Shown here one piece after another: positions 7,719-18,624 of a DNA stretch of 44,852 bases (positions are counted from its first letter, which is position 1; every line of letters starts with the position of its first letter). The position numbers and the translations under genes were made by a program. The DNA is from Mycobacterium sp. 1164966.3. GTDB lineage: Bacteria; Actinomycetota; Actinomycetes; Mycobacteriales; Mycobacteriaceae. A model generated the notes under the pieces. The model did not search any database and was not told where the DNA came from. It saw only the letters and a program-made list of their open reading frames with translations. The DNA is taken from positions 1-44,852 of the forward strand of contig NZ_LZSG01000006.1 in assembly GCF_001665395.1 (NCBI RefSeq), in the 5' to 3' direction.

Positions 7719-10700
7719 TTGACCGTCACGCCTCACGTCGGGGGAGTGATCGAGGAGCTGCTGGAGCGCAGCGGGCGGTTTTTCACGCCGGGTCAGATCT
7801 CATCGGATCTGCGTACCGTCACCCGGCAGGGCGGGCGTGAAGGCGACGTGTTCTACCGGGACCGGTGGAGCCACGACAAGGTGGTTCGTTCCACGCACGG
7901 CGTCAATTGCACCGGGTCGTGCTCGTGGAAGATCTACGTCAAGGACGGGATCATCACCTGGGAGACCCAGCAGACCGACTATCCATCGGTAGGCCCCGAC
8001 CGGCCGGAGTACGAGCCGCGCGGCTGTCCCCGCGGCGCGTCGTTCTCTTGGTATAGCTACTCGCCGACCCGGGTCCGCTATCCCTATGCCCGGAGTGTGT
8101 TGGTCCAGATGTTCCGCGAGGCCAAGGCCCGCCTGGGGGATCCGGTGCTGGCGTGGGCCGACATCCAGGCCGACCCCGAGCGCCGTCGCCGCTATCAACA
8201 GGCGCGGGGTAAGGGTGGGCTGATCCGGGTGACATGGGCGGAAGCCAGCGAGATCATCGCCGCGGCCCACGTGCACACCATCAAGACTTATGGCCCGGAC
8301 CGAATTGCCGGTTTTACCCCGATTCCGGCGATGTCGATGGTCAGCCACGCGGCGGGGTCCCGGTTCGTCTCACTGCTCGGCGGCGTGATGACGTCGTTCT
8401 ACGACTGGTACGCCGATCTGCCGGTGGCTTCGCCGCAGGTCTTCGGCGACCAGACCGACGTTCCCGAATCCGGAGACTGGTGGGATGCATCGTATTTGGT
8501 GATGTGGGGTTCCAACGTCCCGATCACCCGCACGCCCGATGCGCATTGGATGGCAGAAGCCCGCTACCGCGGCGCCAAAGTGGTTGTGGTCAGCCCTGAT
8601 TACGCTGACAACACCAAGTTCGCCGACGAGTGGATGCGGTGTGCCGCCGGCACCGACGCCGCTTTGGCCATGGCGATGGGGCATGTGATCCTCTCGGAAT
8701 GCTATGTGCGCAACCAGGTCCCGTTTTTCGTCGACTATGTCCGCCGCTACACCGATTTGCCCTTCCTGATCAAGCTGGAGCAGCGCGGCGACGCGTTGGT
8801 GCCCGGAAAGTTCCTGACTGCGGCCGACATTGGTGAGGAAGTCGAGAACTCGGCCTTCAAACCCGCACTGATCGACGAGGTCACCGGCGAGGTCGTCATA
8901 CCGCATGGCTCACTGGGATTCCGCTACGGCGAAGACGGTGTGGGCAAGTGGAACCTGGACCTGGGCGCCGTCGTGCCAGCTCTCAGTGTCCAGGGCTCTG
9001 ACGAAGCCAAACTCGTTGACCTGCCGAGCTTCGACACCATCGACGGCCACGGTGAGAGCGTCACACGTGGTGTGCCGGTGCGCCGGGTCGGCGAGCATCT
9101 GGTGTGCACGGTGTTCGACCTGATGCTGGCCCACTACGCAGTCCGGCGTGAGGGATTGCCCGGCGAGTGGCCCACCGGCTACGACGACCCCGGCCAGCAG
9201 AACACGCCGGCCTGGCAGGAATCGATCACCGGAGTGCCTGCGGCCCAAGCCATCCGGGTAGCCAAGGAATTCGCCCGCAATGCCGAGGAATCCGGTGGGC
9301 GATCCATGGTCATCATGGGCGGTGGCATCTGCCACTGGTTCCACAGCGACGTGATGTATCGCTCGGTGCTGGCGCTGCTGCTGCTGACCGGATCGATGGG
9401 ACGCAACGGCGGCGGCTGGGCGCACTACGTCGGCCAGGAAAAGGTACGGCCGCTGAGCGGGTGGCAGACGATGGCGAATGCCAGCGACTGGTCGCGTCCG
9501 CCGAGGCAGGTGCCCGGCGCGTCGTACTGGTACGTCCACACCGATCAGTGGCGCTACGACTCCTACGGCGCCGCGAAGCTCACCAGCCCGTTGGGCCGCG
9601 GCAGGTTCGACGGCCGGCACACGATCGACGTGATGGCGTCGGCAACTGCGATGGGTTGGAGCCCGTTCTATCCGCAGTTCGACCGGTCCAGCCTGGATGT
9701 CGCCGACGAAGCGCAGGAGGCCGGCCGCGATGCCGCCGAATACGTCGCCGAGCAACTCGCCCAGCGCAAGCTGAAACTGGCGGTCACCGACCCCGACAAC
9801 CCGGCCAATTGGCCACGGGTGCTTAGCGTTTGGCGGTCCAATCTGATCGGCTCGTCGGGCAAGGGCGGCGAGTTCTTCCTCAAGCATCTGCTCGGCACGG
9901 ATTCCAACATTCTGGCCAAGCCCCGGGTCAGCGGCGTGCTCCCCAGTGACGTGGTCCGGGATGGTGAGATTCCCGAAGGCAAGCTGGACTTGATGATGTC
10001 CATCGACTTCCGGATGACGTCGACGACGTTGGTGTCCGACATGGTGCTGCCGGCGGCGACGTGGTACGAGAAGGAAGATCTGTCCAGTACCGACATGCAT
10101 CCCTACGTGCACGCATTCAGTCCCGCGATCGACCCTCCGTGGGAAACCCGTACGGACTTCGAGGCATTCGGCACCATCGCCCGGGTATTCAGCGCGATGG
10201 CGCGCCGTCATCTCGGCACCCGCAACGACGTGGTGCTGACCGCGCTGCAGCACGACACGGCGGACGCGATGGCCTATCCCGATGGCACCGAACACGACTG
10301 GTCGCACAGCGATGACGTGCCGGTGCCGGGCCGGTCGATGAGCAAGGTGACCGTGGTGGAGCGCGACTATGCGGCGATCTACGACAAGTGGGTGACGCTG
10401 GGGCCGCTCGTCGACCAGTTCGGGATCACCGTGAAGGGTGTCACCGTGCATCCCTTCCGTGAGGTCAGCGAGCTGGCCGCCAAGTTCGGGGTGATGAATT
10501 CCGGTGCGGCCGCGGGCCGTCCGGCGATCACCACCGCCGCACGGATGGCTGACGTGATACTCGCCCTGTCCGGCACCTGCAACGGCCGCCTGGCCGTCGA
10601 AGGTTTCCTCGAGCTGGAAAAGCGAACCGGCCAGCGGCTGGCGCACCTGGCCGAGGGCAGCGAGGAAAAACGCATCACCTATGCCGACACCCAGGCGCGC

Positions 10701-11399
10701 CCGGTCCCAGTGGTCACCAGCCCGGAATGGTCCGGCAGCGAAACCGGTGGCCGTCGCTACGCCCCGTTCACCATCAACATCGAGCACCTCAAGCCGTTCC
10801 ATACCCTGACCGGCCGCATGCATTTCTACCTCGCCCACGACTGGATCGAGGAGCTCGGTGAACAGCTACCCGTCTACCGGCCGCCGCTGGACATGGCGCG
10901 ATTGTTCGACCAGCCGCAGCTGGGACCCACAACCGACGGAATCGGGCTCACCGTGCGGTATTTGACGCCACACTCGAAGTGGTCGTTCCACTCCACCTAC
11001 CAGGACAACCTGTACATGTTGTCGTTGTCCCGCGGTGGTCCCACCATGTGGATGAGCCCGGGAGACGCGGCGAAAATCAATGTGCGCGACAATGATTGGG
11101 TCGAGGCGGTGAATGCCAACGGCATCTACGTGGGCCGCGCCATCGTCTCGCACCGCATGCCCGACGGCGTGGTGTTCGTCTACCACGTACAGGAACGCAC
11201 CGTCGACACGCCACGTACCGAGACCAATAACAAGCGCGGCGGCAACCACAATGCGCTGACCCGGGTACGAATCAAGCCCAGCCATCTGGCCGGTGGCTAC
11301 GGACAGCACTCATTCGGGTTCAATTACCTGGGTCCCACCGGCAACCAGCGCGACGAGGTGACCGTGGTGCGCCGTCGCAGCCAGGAGGTGCATTACTGA
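7719..11399 (+). CDS. narG: Respiratory nitrate reductase alpha subunit NarG
   Basis: This encodes 1226 residues, the expected size. It is the catalytic Mo-bisMGD subunit, reducing nitrate to nitrite on the cytoplasmic face of the membrane with electrons from NarH. The N-terminal FS0 [4Fe-4S] ligands are present: His60, Cys64, Cys68, Cys103. The SFYDWYADLP motif (227-236), which carries the Mo-ligand Asp in this family, is intact. There is no twin-arginine leader, as usual for cytoplasmic NarG. The start is TTG at 7719, chosen because MTVTPHVGG matches the M. tuberculosis start and the ribosome site AGGTAGGGGGG is 8-9 bases upstream. It is the first gene of a four-gene operon; narH follows after one base. 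In M. tuberculosis nitrate reduction supports survival in hypoxia and acid stress, and expression level rather than gene content varies among strains. Confidence 0.97.
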   Translation: MTVTPHVGGVIEELLERSGRFFTPGQISSDLRTVTRQGGREGDVFYRDRWSHDKVVRSTHGVNCTGSCSWKIYVKDGIITWETQQTDYPSVGPDRPEYEPRGCPRGASFSWYSYSPTRVRYPYARSVLVQMFREAKARLGDPVLAWADIQADPERRRRYQQARGKGGLIRVTWAEASEIIAAAHVHTIKTYGPDRIAGFTPIPAMSMVSHAAGSRFVSLLGGVMTSFYDWYADLPVASPQVFGDQTDVPESGDWWDASYLVMWGSNVPITRTPDAHWMAEARYRGAKVVVVSPDYADNTKFADEWMRCAAGTDAALAMAMGHVILSECYVRNQVPFFVDYVRRYTDLPFLIKLEQRGDALVPGKFLTAADIGEEVENSAFKPALIDEVTGEVVIPHGSLGFRYGEDGVGKWNLDLGAVVPALSVQGSDEAKLVDLPSFDTIDGHGESVTRGVPVRRVGEHLVCTVFDLMLAHYAVRREGLPGEWPTGYDDPGQQNTPAWQESITGVPAAQAIRVAKEFARNAEESGGRSMVIMGGGICHWFHSDVMYRSVLALLLLTGSMGRNGGGWAHYVGQEKVRPLSGWQTMANASDWSRPPRQVPGASYWYVHTDQWRYDSYGAAKLTSPLGRGRFDGRHTIDVMASATAMGWSPFYPQFDRSSLDVADEAQEAGRDAAEYVAEQLAQRKLKLAVTDPDNPANWPRVLSVWRSNLIGSSGKGGEFFLKHLLGTDSNILAKPRVSGVLPSDVVRDGEIPEGKLDLMMSIDFRMTSTTLVSDMVLPAATWYEKEDLSSTDMHPYVHAFSPAIDPPWETRTDFEAFGTIARVFSAMARRHLGTRNDVVLTALQHDTADAMAYPDGTEHDWSHSDDVPVPGRSMSKVTVVERDYAAIYDKWVTLGPLVDQFGITVKGVTVHPFREVSELAAKFGVMNSGAAAGRPAITTAARMADVILALSGTCNGRLAVEGFLELEKRTGQRLAHLAEGSEEKRITYADTQARPVPVVTSPEWSGSETGGRRYAPFTINIEHLKPFHTLTGRMHFYLAHDWIEELGEQLPVYRPPLDMARLFDQPQLGPTTDGIGLTVRYLTPHSKWSFHSTYQDNLYMLSLSRGGPTMWMSPGDAAKINVRDNDWVEAVNANGIYVGRAIVSHRMPDGVVFVYHVQERTVDTPRTETNNKRGGNHNALTRVRIKPSHLAGGYGQHSFGFNYLGPTGNQRDEVTVVRRRSQEVHY

Positions 11400-11400
11400 C

Positions 11401-13074
11401 ATGAAAGTAATGGCGCAGATGGCGATGGTGATGAACCTCGACAAATGTATTGGCTGCCATACCTGCTCGGTGACCTGCAAGCAGGCTTGGACCAACCGCT
11501 CCGGGACCGAGTACGTGTGGTTCAACAACGTCGAAACCCGCCCGGGCGTTGGCTATCCGCGCACCTACGAGGACCAGGACAGGTGGCGGGGCGGATGGGT
11601 ACGGGACAAGAAAGGCCGACTGCGGTTACGTGATGGCGGCCGATTCGAAAAGCTGCTGCGGATTTTCGCCAACCCCCGGTTGCCGACCATCAACGACTAT
11701 TACGAGCCGTGGACCTACGACTACGAAAACCTCACGCAGGCTCCGGCGGGTGACACTTTCCCAACGGCCGCGCCGCGAAGCCAGCTCAGCGGCGAGCAGA
11801 TGAAGGTGTCGTGGGGCCCCAACTGGGACGACAATCTTGCCGGCTCAACGGAAATCGTGCCTCACGATCCGATCCTCAAGAAGGTCAGCCAGGTCAGCGA
11901 AGAGGTGAAGCTGAAGCTCGAAGAGACCTTCATGTTCTATCTGCCGCGGATCTGCGAGCACTGTCTGAACCCGTCATGCGTGGCGTCTTGCCCGTCGGGC
12001 GCGATGTACAAGCGCACCGAGGACGGCATTGTGCTTGTCGACCAGGACCGCTGCCGCGGCTGGCGCATGTGCGTGTCCGGATGTCCTTACAAGAAGGTGT
12101 ATTTCAACCACAAAACCGGTAAGGCCGAGAAGTGCACCCTGTGCTACCCGCGCATCGAGGTCGGGCTGCCCACGGTGTGCTCGGAAACCTGTGTGGGACG
12201 GCTGCGGTATCTCGGGCTGGTGCTCTATGACGTCGACCGGGTGCTGGAAGCGGCTTCGGTGGAAAACGACACCGACCTCTACGAGGCGCAGCGTCAGATC
12301 CTGTTGGACCCGCACGACCCCGCGGTGATCGCAGGCGCACGGGCCGAGGGCATTTCCGACGAGTGGATCGAGGCGGCCCAGCGCTCACCGGTTTACGCGT
12401 TGATCAACACCTACCGGGTGGCGCTGCCACTGCACCCGGAGTACCGGACCATGCCGATGGTCTGGTACATCCCGCCGCTATCGCCGGTGGTCGACGCGAT
12501 CAGCCACGACGGTCACGACGGCGAGGACCTGGGCAATCTCTTCGGCGCCCTGGAGACGCTGCGTATTCCGATCCAATACCTGGCCGAGCTGTTCACCGCC
12601 GGTGACACCGAAGTCGTCGGAAATGTGCTGCGCCGGCTGGCGGCCATGCGGTCCTACATGCGCGACATCAACCTGGGCCGCGAAACCCAGCCGCACATCC
12701 CGCAGTCCGTCGGCATGACCGAAGAACAGATCTACAACATGTACCGGTTGCTGGCTGTCGCGAAATACGAAGAGCGCTATGTCATTCCGACCGCCTATGT
12801 GGCGGACGTACCGGCAGCCGCGATGGCGGAGGAGCTAGGGTGTTCGTTGTCGTTCGACGGCGGGCCGGGAATGTATGAATCCGGTCCGTTCGGCGAGGGC
12901 AGCGGCTTTCCGGTGCCGATCGCCGTGGAGACCTTTCACGCCCTGCAACAGCGCCAGCACGGTGAGCCAGTGGCCGCCGGCGGCAAGGGCGGAGGCGGCC
13001 GCTCCCGGGTCAACCTGCTCACGTGGGACGGCCACGGAGCGCCCGAAGGACTGTTCCCGGAGTCCAGACGATGA
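11401..13074 (+). CDS. narH: Nitrate reductase beta subunit NarH
   Basis: This encodes 557 residues. It is the iron-sulfur electron wire between the NarI hemes and NarG. Four cluster motifs are visible: C16-C19-C22-C26, C185-C188-C193-C197, C218-W221-C224-C228 and C245-C248-C260-C264. The Trp at 221 in place of a Cys is the family hallmark of the [3Fe-4S] cluster. The C-terminal part (from about 280) is the NarH-specific region. It starts one base after the narG stop and overlaps narJ by four bases (ATGA), so translation is coupled. Confidence 0.97.
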   Translation: MKVMAQMAMVMNLDKCIGCHTCSVTCKQAWTNRSGTEYVWFNNVETRPGVGYPRTYEDQDRWRGGWVRDKKGRLRLRDGGRFEKLLRIFANPRLPTINDYYEPWTYDYENLTQAPAGDTFPTAAPRSQLSGEQMKVSWGPNWDDNLAGSTEIVPHDPILKKVSQVSEEVKLKLEETFMFYLPRICEHCLNPSCVASCPSGAMYKRTEDGIVLVDQDRCRGWRMCVSGCPYKKVYFNHKTGKAEKCTLCYPRIEVGLPTVCSETCVGRLRYLGLVLYDVDRVLEAASVENDTDLYEAQRQILLDPHDPAVIAGARAEGISDEWIEAAQRSPVYALINTYRVALPLHPEYRTMPMVWYIPPLSPVVDAISHDGHDGEDLGNLFGALETLRIPIQYLAELFTAGDTEVVGNVLRRLAAMRSYMRDINLGRETQPHIPQSVGMTEEQIYNMYRLLAVAKYEERYVIPTAYVADVPAAAMAEELGCSLSFDGGPGMYESGPFGEGSGFPVPIAVETFHALQQRQHGEPVAAGGKGGGGRSRVNLLTWDGHGAPEGLFPESRR

Positions 13075-13736
13075 GGTTTCTCTCGGCGGTACGGGACCGG
13101 GCGGGCGGCCGGGCGGTGCAAGACCGTCTGGTATGGCAGGCCGCCTCGCTGCTGCTGGCCTACCCGGATGACGGTCAGACCGAGCGGCTCGACATGGTCG
13201 AGGAACTGCTGGGTCATATCGGCGGCGCTGCGGCGGTGCTGCTGCAGAAGACGCTCGCCGAGTTGCGGACTCGCGACCCGATGGCCGCCGCTGCCGACTA
13301 CGTCGAGACCTTCGACATGAGGCGGCGCGCCACCATGTATCTGACGTACTGGACGGCCGGGGACACCCGCAACCGCGGCCGGGAGATGCTGGGTTTCGCG
13401 TCCGCCTACCGTGACGCGGGGGTGGCGCCGCCGCAGACCGAGGCGCCCGACCACCTGCCCGTGGTGCTGGAATTCGCCGCGACTGTCGACCCCGAGGCTG
13501 GACGCCGGCTGCTGATCGAGCACCGGGTGCCGATCGACGTGTTGCGAAAAGCGCTGGCGGACAACGGTTCTGTATACCAGCATGCGGTGGCCGCGGTCTG
13601 CGAGACGCTGCCCGCCGCCACCGACCAGGACGTGCGCCGGGCCCAGCGTTTGGCGCAGGCCGGCCCTCCCGCGGAAGCCGTTGGCCTGCAACCGTTTACC
13701 TTGACTGTTCCGCCCAGGCGCACCGAAGGGGACTGA
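13071..13736 (+). CDS. narJ: Nitrate reductase assembly chaperone NarJ
   Basis: This encodes 221 residues of the TorD/NarJ helical chaperone family, which binds apo-NarG and oversees molybdenum cofactor insertion before membrane attachment. The ATG at 13071 overlaps the narH stop in ATGA and opens MRFLSAVRDR; a longer reading from 13023 would lie inside narH and is not needed. The conserved core AASLLLAYPDD and the YVETFDMRRRATMYLTYW segment, with its DxxRR pattern, are present. narI follows after one base. Confidence 0.94.
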   Translation: MRFLSAVRDRAGGRAVQDRLVWQAASLLLAYPDDGQTERLDMVEELLGHIGGAAAVLLQKTLAELRTRDPMAAAADYVETFDMRRRATMYLTYWTAGDTRNRGREMLGFASAYRDAGVAPPQTEAPDHLPVVLEFAATVDPEAGRRLLIEHRVPIDVLRKALADNGSVYQHAVAAVCETLPAATDQDVRRAQRLAQAGPPAEAVGLQPFTLTVPPRRTEGD

Positions 13737-13737
13737 C

Positions 13738-14481
13738 GTGGCCCAGGTCCACATGAAGTTACTCGAGATCTTCTGGGACGACGTGCCCTACGTCGTGATG
13801 GCGATTGCGACTGTCGGCGCCTGGTGGCGGTATCGCTACGACAAGTTCGGCTGGACCACGCGTTCGTCGCAGATCTACGAGTCGCGGTTGCTGTCCATCG
13901 CCAACCCGCTGTTCCATTTCGGCAGCTTGGCGGTGATCATGGGCCACGTCTTGGGTTTGTTCGTCCCCGAATGGTTCACTCGCAAAATCGGTTTGACCGA
14001 TCACCTGTATCACCTGCAGGCGCTGCTGCTCGGCGTTCCCGCCGGCGCGGCCACGCTACTCGGTATCGGATTGTTGATCTACCGGCGGCGCACTCGCGAG
14101 CCGGTGTACCTGGCCACCACCCGCAACGACAAACTGATGTACCTGGTTTTGACGTGCGCGTTGGTCGCGGGGATGTGCTGCACCCTGGCGGGCGCCACGC
14201 ATTTCGGCGAGCTGCACGACTACCGCCAGAAGGTGTCCATCTGGTTCCGGTCGATCTGGATCCTGGACCCGCGTGGGGATCTTATGGCACACGCGGCGTT
14301 CTACTACCAGATACATGTGGTGATCGCGCTGGCGCTGTTCGCGCTGTGGCCGTTCACTCGGTTGGTGCATGCGTTCAGCGCGCCATTCGGCTACCTGTTC
14401 CGGCCCTACATCGTCTACCGCAGTCGCGATGTCGCGGGAAAGCAGTTGGTGGGCACAGCGCCCCGCCGCCGCGGTTGGTAA
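13738..14481 (+). CDS. narI: Nitrate reductase gamma subunit NarI (cytochrome b)
   Basis: This encodes 247 residues with five hydrophobic segments. It oxidises menaquinol and passes electrons through two b hemes to NarH. The heme ligands are seen as two His pairs with the spacing of E. coli NarI: His60/His70 and His193/His211. The start is GTG at 13738, one base after the narJ stop. The gene ends one base before the convergent TetR gene, leaving no room for a separate terminator. Confidence 0.96.
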   Translation: MAQVHMKLLEIFWDDVPYVVMAIATVGAWWRYRYDKFGWTTRSSQIYESRLLSIANPLFHFGSLAVIMGHVLGLFVPEWFTRKIGLTDHLYHLQALLLGVPAGAATLLGIGLLIYRRRTREPVYLATTRNDKLMYLVLTCALVAGMCCTLAGATHFGELHDYRQKVSIWFRSIWILDPRGDLMAHAAFYYQIHVVIALALFALWPFTRLVHAFSAPFGYLFRPYIVYRSRDVAGKQLVGTAPRRRGW

Positions 14482-14482
14482 G

Positions 14483-15085
14483 TCACCTTGGGGGTGGCGG
14501 CGTGCCGCCGCAGCCGCGCCAGACAAAGGCGGCCGTTCGCAGCGGCCAGTCGTCGGGCGGGGTGGTGCCGGCAAGCTGGTAGGCATACCAAGATCCAGTG
14601 AGGCTCGCACCGGCCTGCGCTACGTCAGCATCGGCGGGTAGTTCACCACGGTCGATGCCGGCCTGCAGCAGCGCCTGAAAGCGGGCCCGCCGGGGCGCGA
14701 CGATCTGATCCAGGTAGGCGCGACGAACATCAGGTTCTGCTGCATCGGCCAGGATTGCCCCGGCCAGCGGCAGTGATCCGGCTTCGCTGATGCGCTGCCG
14801 GAAATGCGAGAGTTCGGCGACCAAGTCGGTAAACGGGTCTCCCGTCACGGGGGGCCGGTCGGCCTGGGCGAGCCGCGCAACCGCGGCCACGGCCAGGGCC
14901 GTCTTGGTTGGCCAACGACGATAGATTGCGGTTCGCGTGGTGCCGGCGCTGGCAGCGACCTTCGTCATCGACAGGCCGGTGAGCCCGTCGCGGGCCAGGG
15001 CCTGGAGCGCCGCCTGCAGCACCGCTTCGTCGATGGCCTGGTCGCGAGGCCGGCCGCCGGGAACAGGATTCGACGGATTGCCCAT
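14483..15085 (-). CDS. TetR-family repressor, divergent from an F420-type oxidoreductase
   Basis: This encodes 200 residues. The N-terminal helix-turn-helix (about 24-66: LSMTKVAASAGTTRTAIYRRWPTK) is typical TetR. The C-terminal part is an all-helical ligand-binding domain resembling TetR_C_11 types. It is convergent with narI (one-base gap) and divergent from the oxidoreductase at 15187, with 101 bases between. That gap contains two related palindromes, so it probably represses itself and the oxidoreductase and is released by a small ligand. I do not recall this pair at this position in M. tuberculosis, where typA follows narI. Confidence 0.88.
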   Translation of the reverse strand: MGNPSNPVPGGRPRDQAIDEAVLQAALQALARDGLTGLSMTKVAASAGTTRTAIYRRWPTKTALAVAAVARLAQADRPPVTGDPFTDLVAELSHFRQRISEAGSLPLAGAILADAAEPDVRRAYLDQIVAPRRARFQALLQAGIDRGELPADADVAQAGASLTGSWYAYQLAGTTPPDDWPLRTAAFVWRGCGGTPPPPR

Positions 15086-15095
15086 CCTGTTAAGT

Positions 15096-15112
15096 TACAG
15101 CACTGCAGCGTA
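15096..15112. promoter_or_regulatory. Imperfect operator copy next to the TetR gene
   Basis: TACAGCACTGCAGCGTA closely matches TACAGCCCTGTAGCGTA in the perfect palindrome 55 bases away (centres at 101.5 and 156.5 of this kilobase, about five helical turns). It lies 11 bases upstream of the TetR start, where it could block that promoter. It is probably a second binding site for the same repressor. Confidence 0.55.
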
Positions 15113-15142
15113 TTGAAACCGCAGCGTTTTGGCGCTACCCTA

Positions 15143-15170
15143 GGTTGCGCTACAGCCCTGTAGCGTAACC
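15143..15170. promoter_or_regulatory. 28-base palindromic operator before the oxidoreductase gene
   Basis: CGCTACAG (15148-15155) and CTGTAGCG (15158-15165) are a perfect inverted repeat with a two-base centre. The symmetry continues outward after one mismatch with GGTT and AACC. Length and architecture fit a TetR dimer-pair site. It ends 16 bases before the ATG at 15187, overlapping the expected core promoter or leader. Confidence 0.75.
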
Positions 15171-15186
15171 AATAGAAGGAGCGGGG

Positions 15187-15801
15187 ATGGCTGCGCAGAC
15201 GGTGACAATCGTGGGAGCCGGGCCCGTCGGTACCGCACTGGGGACGAATCTCCTCGGCCACGGCCACCGAGTGCGATTCGCGGTGCGCAACAAGGCCGTC
15301 GACGTACCGCCGGGTGCCACGGCCATCGCCATCGACGGGTGCGCGAAGGGCAGCGACCTGACCATCCTGGCGGTGCCGTTCCCAGCGGTCGCCGACGTGG
15401 TACCCCGTCTCGGCCTGAGCGACGGCGACGTGCTGATCGACGCGACCAACCCATTCGGCGAAACCGTCCCGGACGGACATGCCAGCGGAAACGCGTTGGT
15501 GCAGAGCTTGGTCGCCACCGGAGTGCGAGTGGCGAAGGCGTTCGGTGTCCTAGGCGTCGAGCACATGGCCGACCCTTCGCTGCCGGGCGGCGTCGCGCCG
15601 GTATTGCCGGTGGCCGCCGACGACGATGGTGTGCGCGATCGGGTGGTCGAACTGGCCCGCGAAATGGGTTTCGATGCCCTCGCGGTCGGCGGCCTCGAGA
15701 ATGCCGCGCTGCTCGAGCAGGCGGCACTGTACTGGGGTCTGCTCGCATTCACCGGTGGTCGAGGCCGGGATTTCGTCCTGGTAGCTCACAACCGCGGCTG
15801 A
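15187..15801 (+). CDS. F420-dependent NADP oxidoreductase-family protein
   Basis: This encodes 204 residues. An N-terminal Rossmann fold (GAGPVGTAL at about 10-18) is followed by the pattern of the NADP oxidoreductase, coenzyme F420-dependent family: ILAVPFPAV, LIDATNPFG, and a C-terminal HMADPS...GLENAALLEQAAL segment. Relatives reduce NADP with F420H2 or act as NAD(P)-dependent reductases; which applies here is not visible. The ribosome site (AAGGAG, six bases upstream) is strong. It is regulated, most likely, by the divergent TetR through the palindrome just upstream. Mycobacteria make F420, and fbiC is in this window. Confidence 0.82.
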   Translation: MAAQTVTIVGAGPVGTALGTNLLGHGHRVRFAVRNKAVDVPPGATAIAIDGCAKGSDLTILAVPFPAVADVVPRLGLSDGDVLIDATNPFGETVPDGHASGNALVQSLVATGVRVAKAFGVLGVEHMADPSLPGGVAPVLPVAADDDGVRDRVVELAREMGFDALAVGGLENAALLEQAALYWGLLAFTGGRGRDFVLVAHNRG

Positions 15802-15833
15802 CGGCGTCGGTCCGCATTCGACCAGGCACGCTC

Positions 15834-16229
15834 TCATACCGCGACGACGCGGATCAGTCCCTCGAGCCCGGTGAAGTCATTGGGGTTTCGGCTGTAGAGA
15901 TCCAGGTGATTGGCGTGCGCGGTGGCAGCGATCAGCAGATCGGCGAATCTACTTCTTGGCCTTCGCCCTTGGCGTATTACGGCGGCGACGATGAGTCCGT
16001 AGCTTCGCACGGCCACAGCGTCGAACGGGATGGGCTCGAGTCTCGATTCCACCTCCTGAAGCCGGCTCTGGCGCTTGGCCGCCTCGATCGGCGTCGTGGT
16101 CAGCAGCGGACCGGCGGTTAGCTCGGCGGCGGTAATGGCCGAAATCGCCATCTCGTCGGGCAGTGCTGCCACGACTGCCGGATCATGCCAGTCGATCACG
16201 ACCGAGGTATCCAAGAGTCCGGATGTCAC
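15834..16229 (-). CDS. VapC-type PIN-domain ribonuclease toxin
   Basis: This encodes 131 residues. PIN-domain acidic residues are present: Asp7 in LLDTSVVIDW, Glu36 in AAELTAG, Asp97 in RFADLLIAATA and Asp118 near RNPNDF. These bind Mg2+ for RNA cleavage. The start is GTG at 16229, one base after the stop of the upstream antitoxin gene, a normal antitoxin-toxin arrangement. In the family the toxin cuts specific RNAs when free of antitoxin. The RNA target cannot be read from sequence. Confidence 0.9.
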   Translation of the reverse strand: MTSGLLDTSVVIDWHDPAVVAALPDEMAISAITAAELTAGPLLTTTPIEAAKRQSRLQEVESRLEPIPFDAVAVRSYGLIVAAVIRQGRRPRSRFADLLIAATAHANHLDLYSRNPNDFTGLEGLIRVVAV

Positions 16230-16230
16230 C

Positions 16231-16479
16231 TCAGAGACTCTGATCGATCAACCGGTCGAGGTCGGCGCGGAAACGGCGATGATCGATGCGCACCGCTGCC
16301 CTGGCCAGCCCCGCGACTTCATCTCGAGTGATGAACGTGCGGCGAACGACCCGTATTGGTCGAAGTTCGGCCACCGGTTCACCATTGCGCGTCACGATGA
16401 ACGTCTGGCCGGCGGTTACCGCATCGATCACTTTGGCGTTGTCATTGCGGAGATCGCGCTGAGCGATTGTCCTTGCCAT
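16231..16479 (-). CDS. VapB/Phd-YefM-type antitoxin
   Basis: This encodes 82 residues. The N-terminal half (AQRDLRNDNAKVIDAV, then GQTFIVTRNGEPVAEL) is the Phd/YefM DNA-binding fold; the C-terminal half (RIDHRRFRADLDRLID) is the toxin-binding tail. The start at 16479 is the ATG of MARTIAQRDL; the much longer frame reaching 17415 is antisense to typA and is not real. It is cotranscribed with the toxin and, by analogy, autorepressed with it. Confidence 0.9.
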   Translation of the reverse strand: MARTIAQRDLRNDNAKVIDAVTAGQTFIVTRNGEPVAELRPIRVVRRTFITRDEVAGLARAAVRIDHRRFRADLDRLIDQSL

Positions 16480-16487
16480 ACGCGAAG

Positions 16488-16516
16488 TGTAGCAGGATGA
16501 GCTACGGTTTGCTACA
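16488..16516. promoter_or_regulatory. Inverted repeat upstream of the antitoxin gene
   Basis: TGTAGCA (16488-16494) and TGCTACA (16510-16516) are exact inverted repeats 15 bases apart. A further GCTAC copy lies between them. They lie 9-37 bases upstream of the antitoxin ATG, over the expected promoter, and are a good candidate for the antitoxin-toxin operator. Confidence 0.6.
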
Positions 16517-16687
16517 GGTGCCGGCAACGCCGTCCGTGCAGCCAGGGCATCCATCCTGCGTCCAGGGTGTAGAAGTGTGAGAGGCGAGCGCCATAGACGC
16601 AGAATGAATGGCTCCCGCCCATCAGGCAGCCGACAAGCCGCCCTGTCAAGTTCGCTATCTAACGTCCTCGCTGCCACAATCACCGAC

Positions 16688-18574
<1,887 letters not shown>

Positions 18575-18624
18575 CTGTGCGGCGCGTGGTCAGCCGGGCT
18601 ATTGGGCAGACGCTCGATACCCTG

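Noticed and set aside
8910..10838. 642-residue minus-strand frame inside narG
   Set aside because: It is antisense to a strongly conserved coding region; high-GC third positions in narG keep this frame open. The sequence is His/Arg/Gly-rich with no domain.
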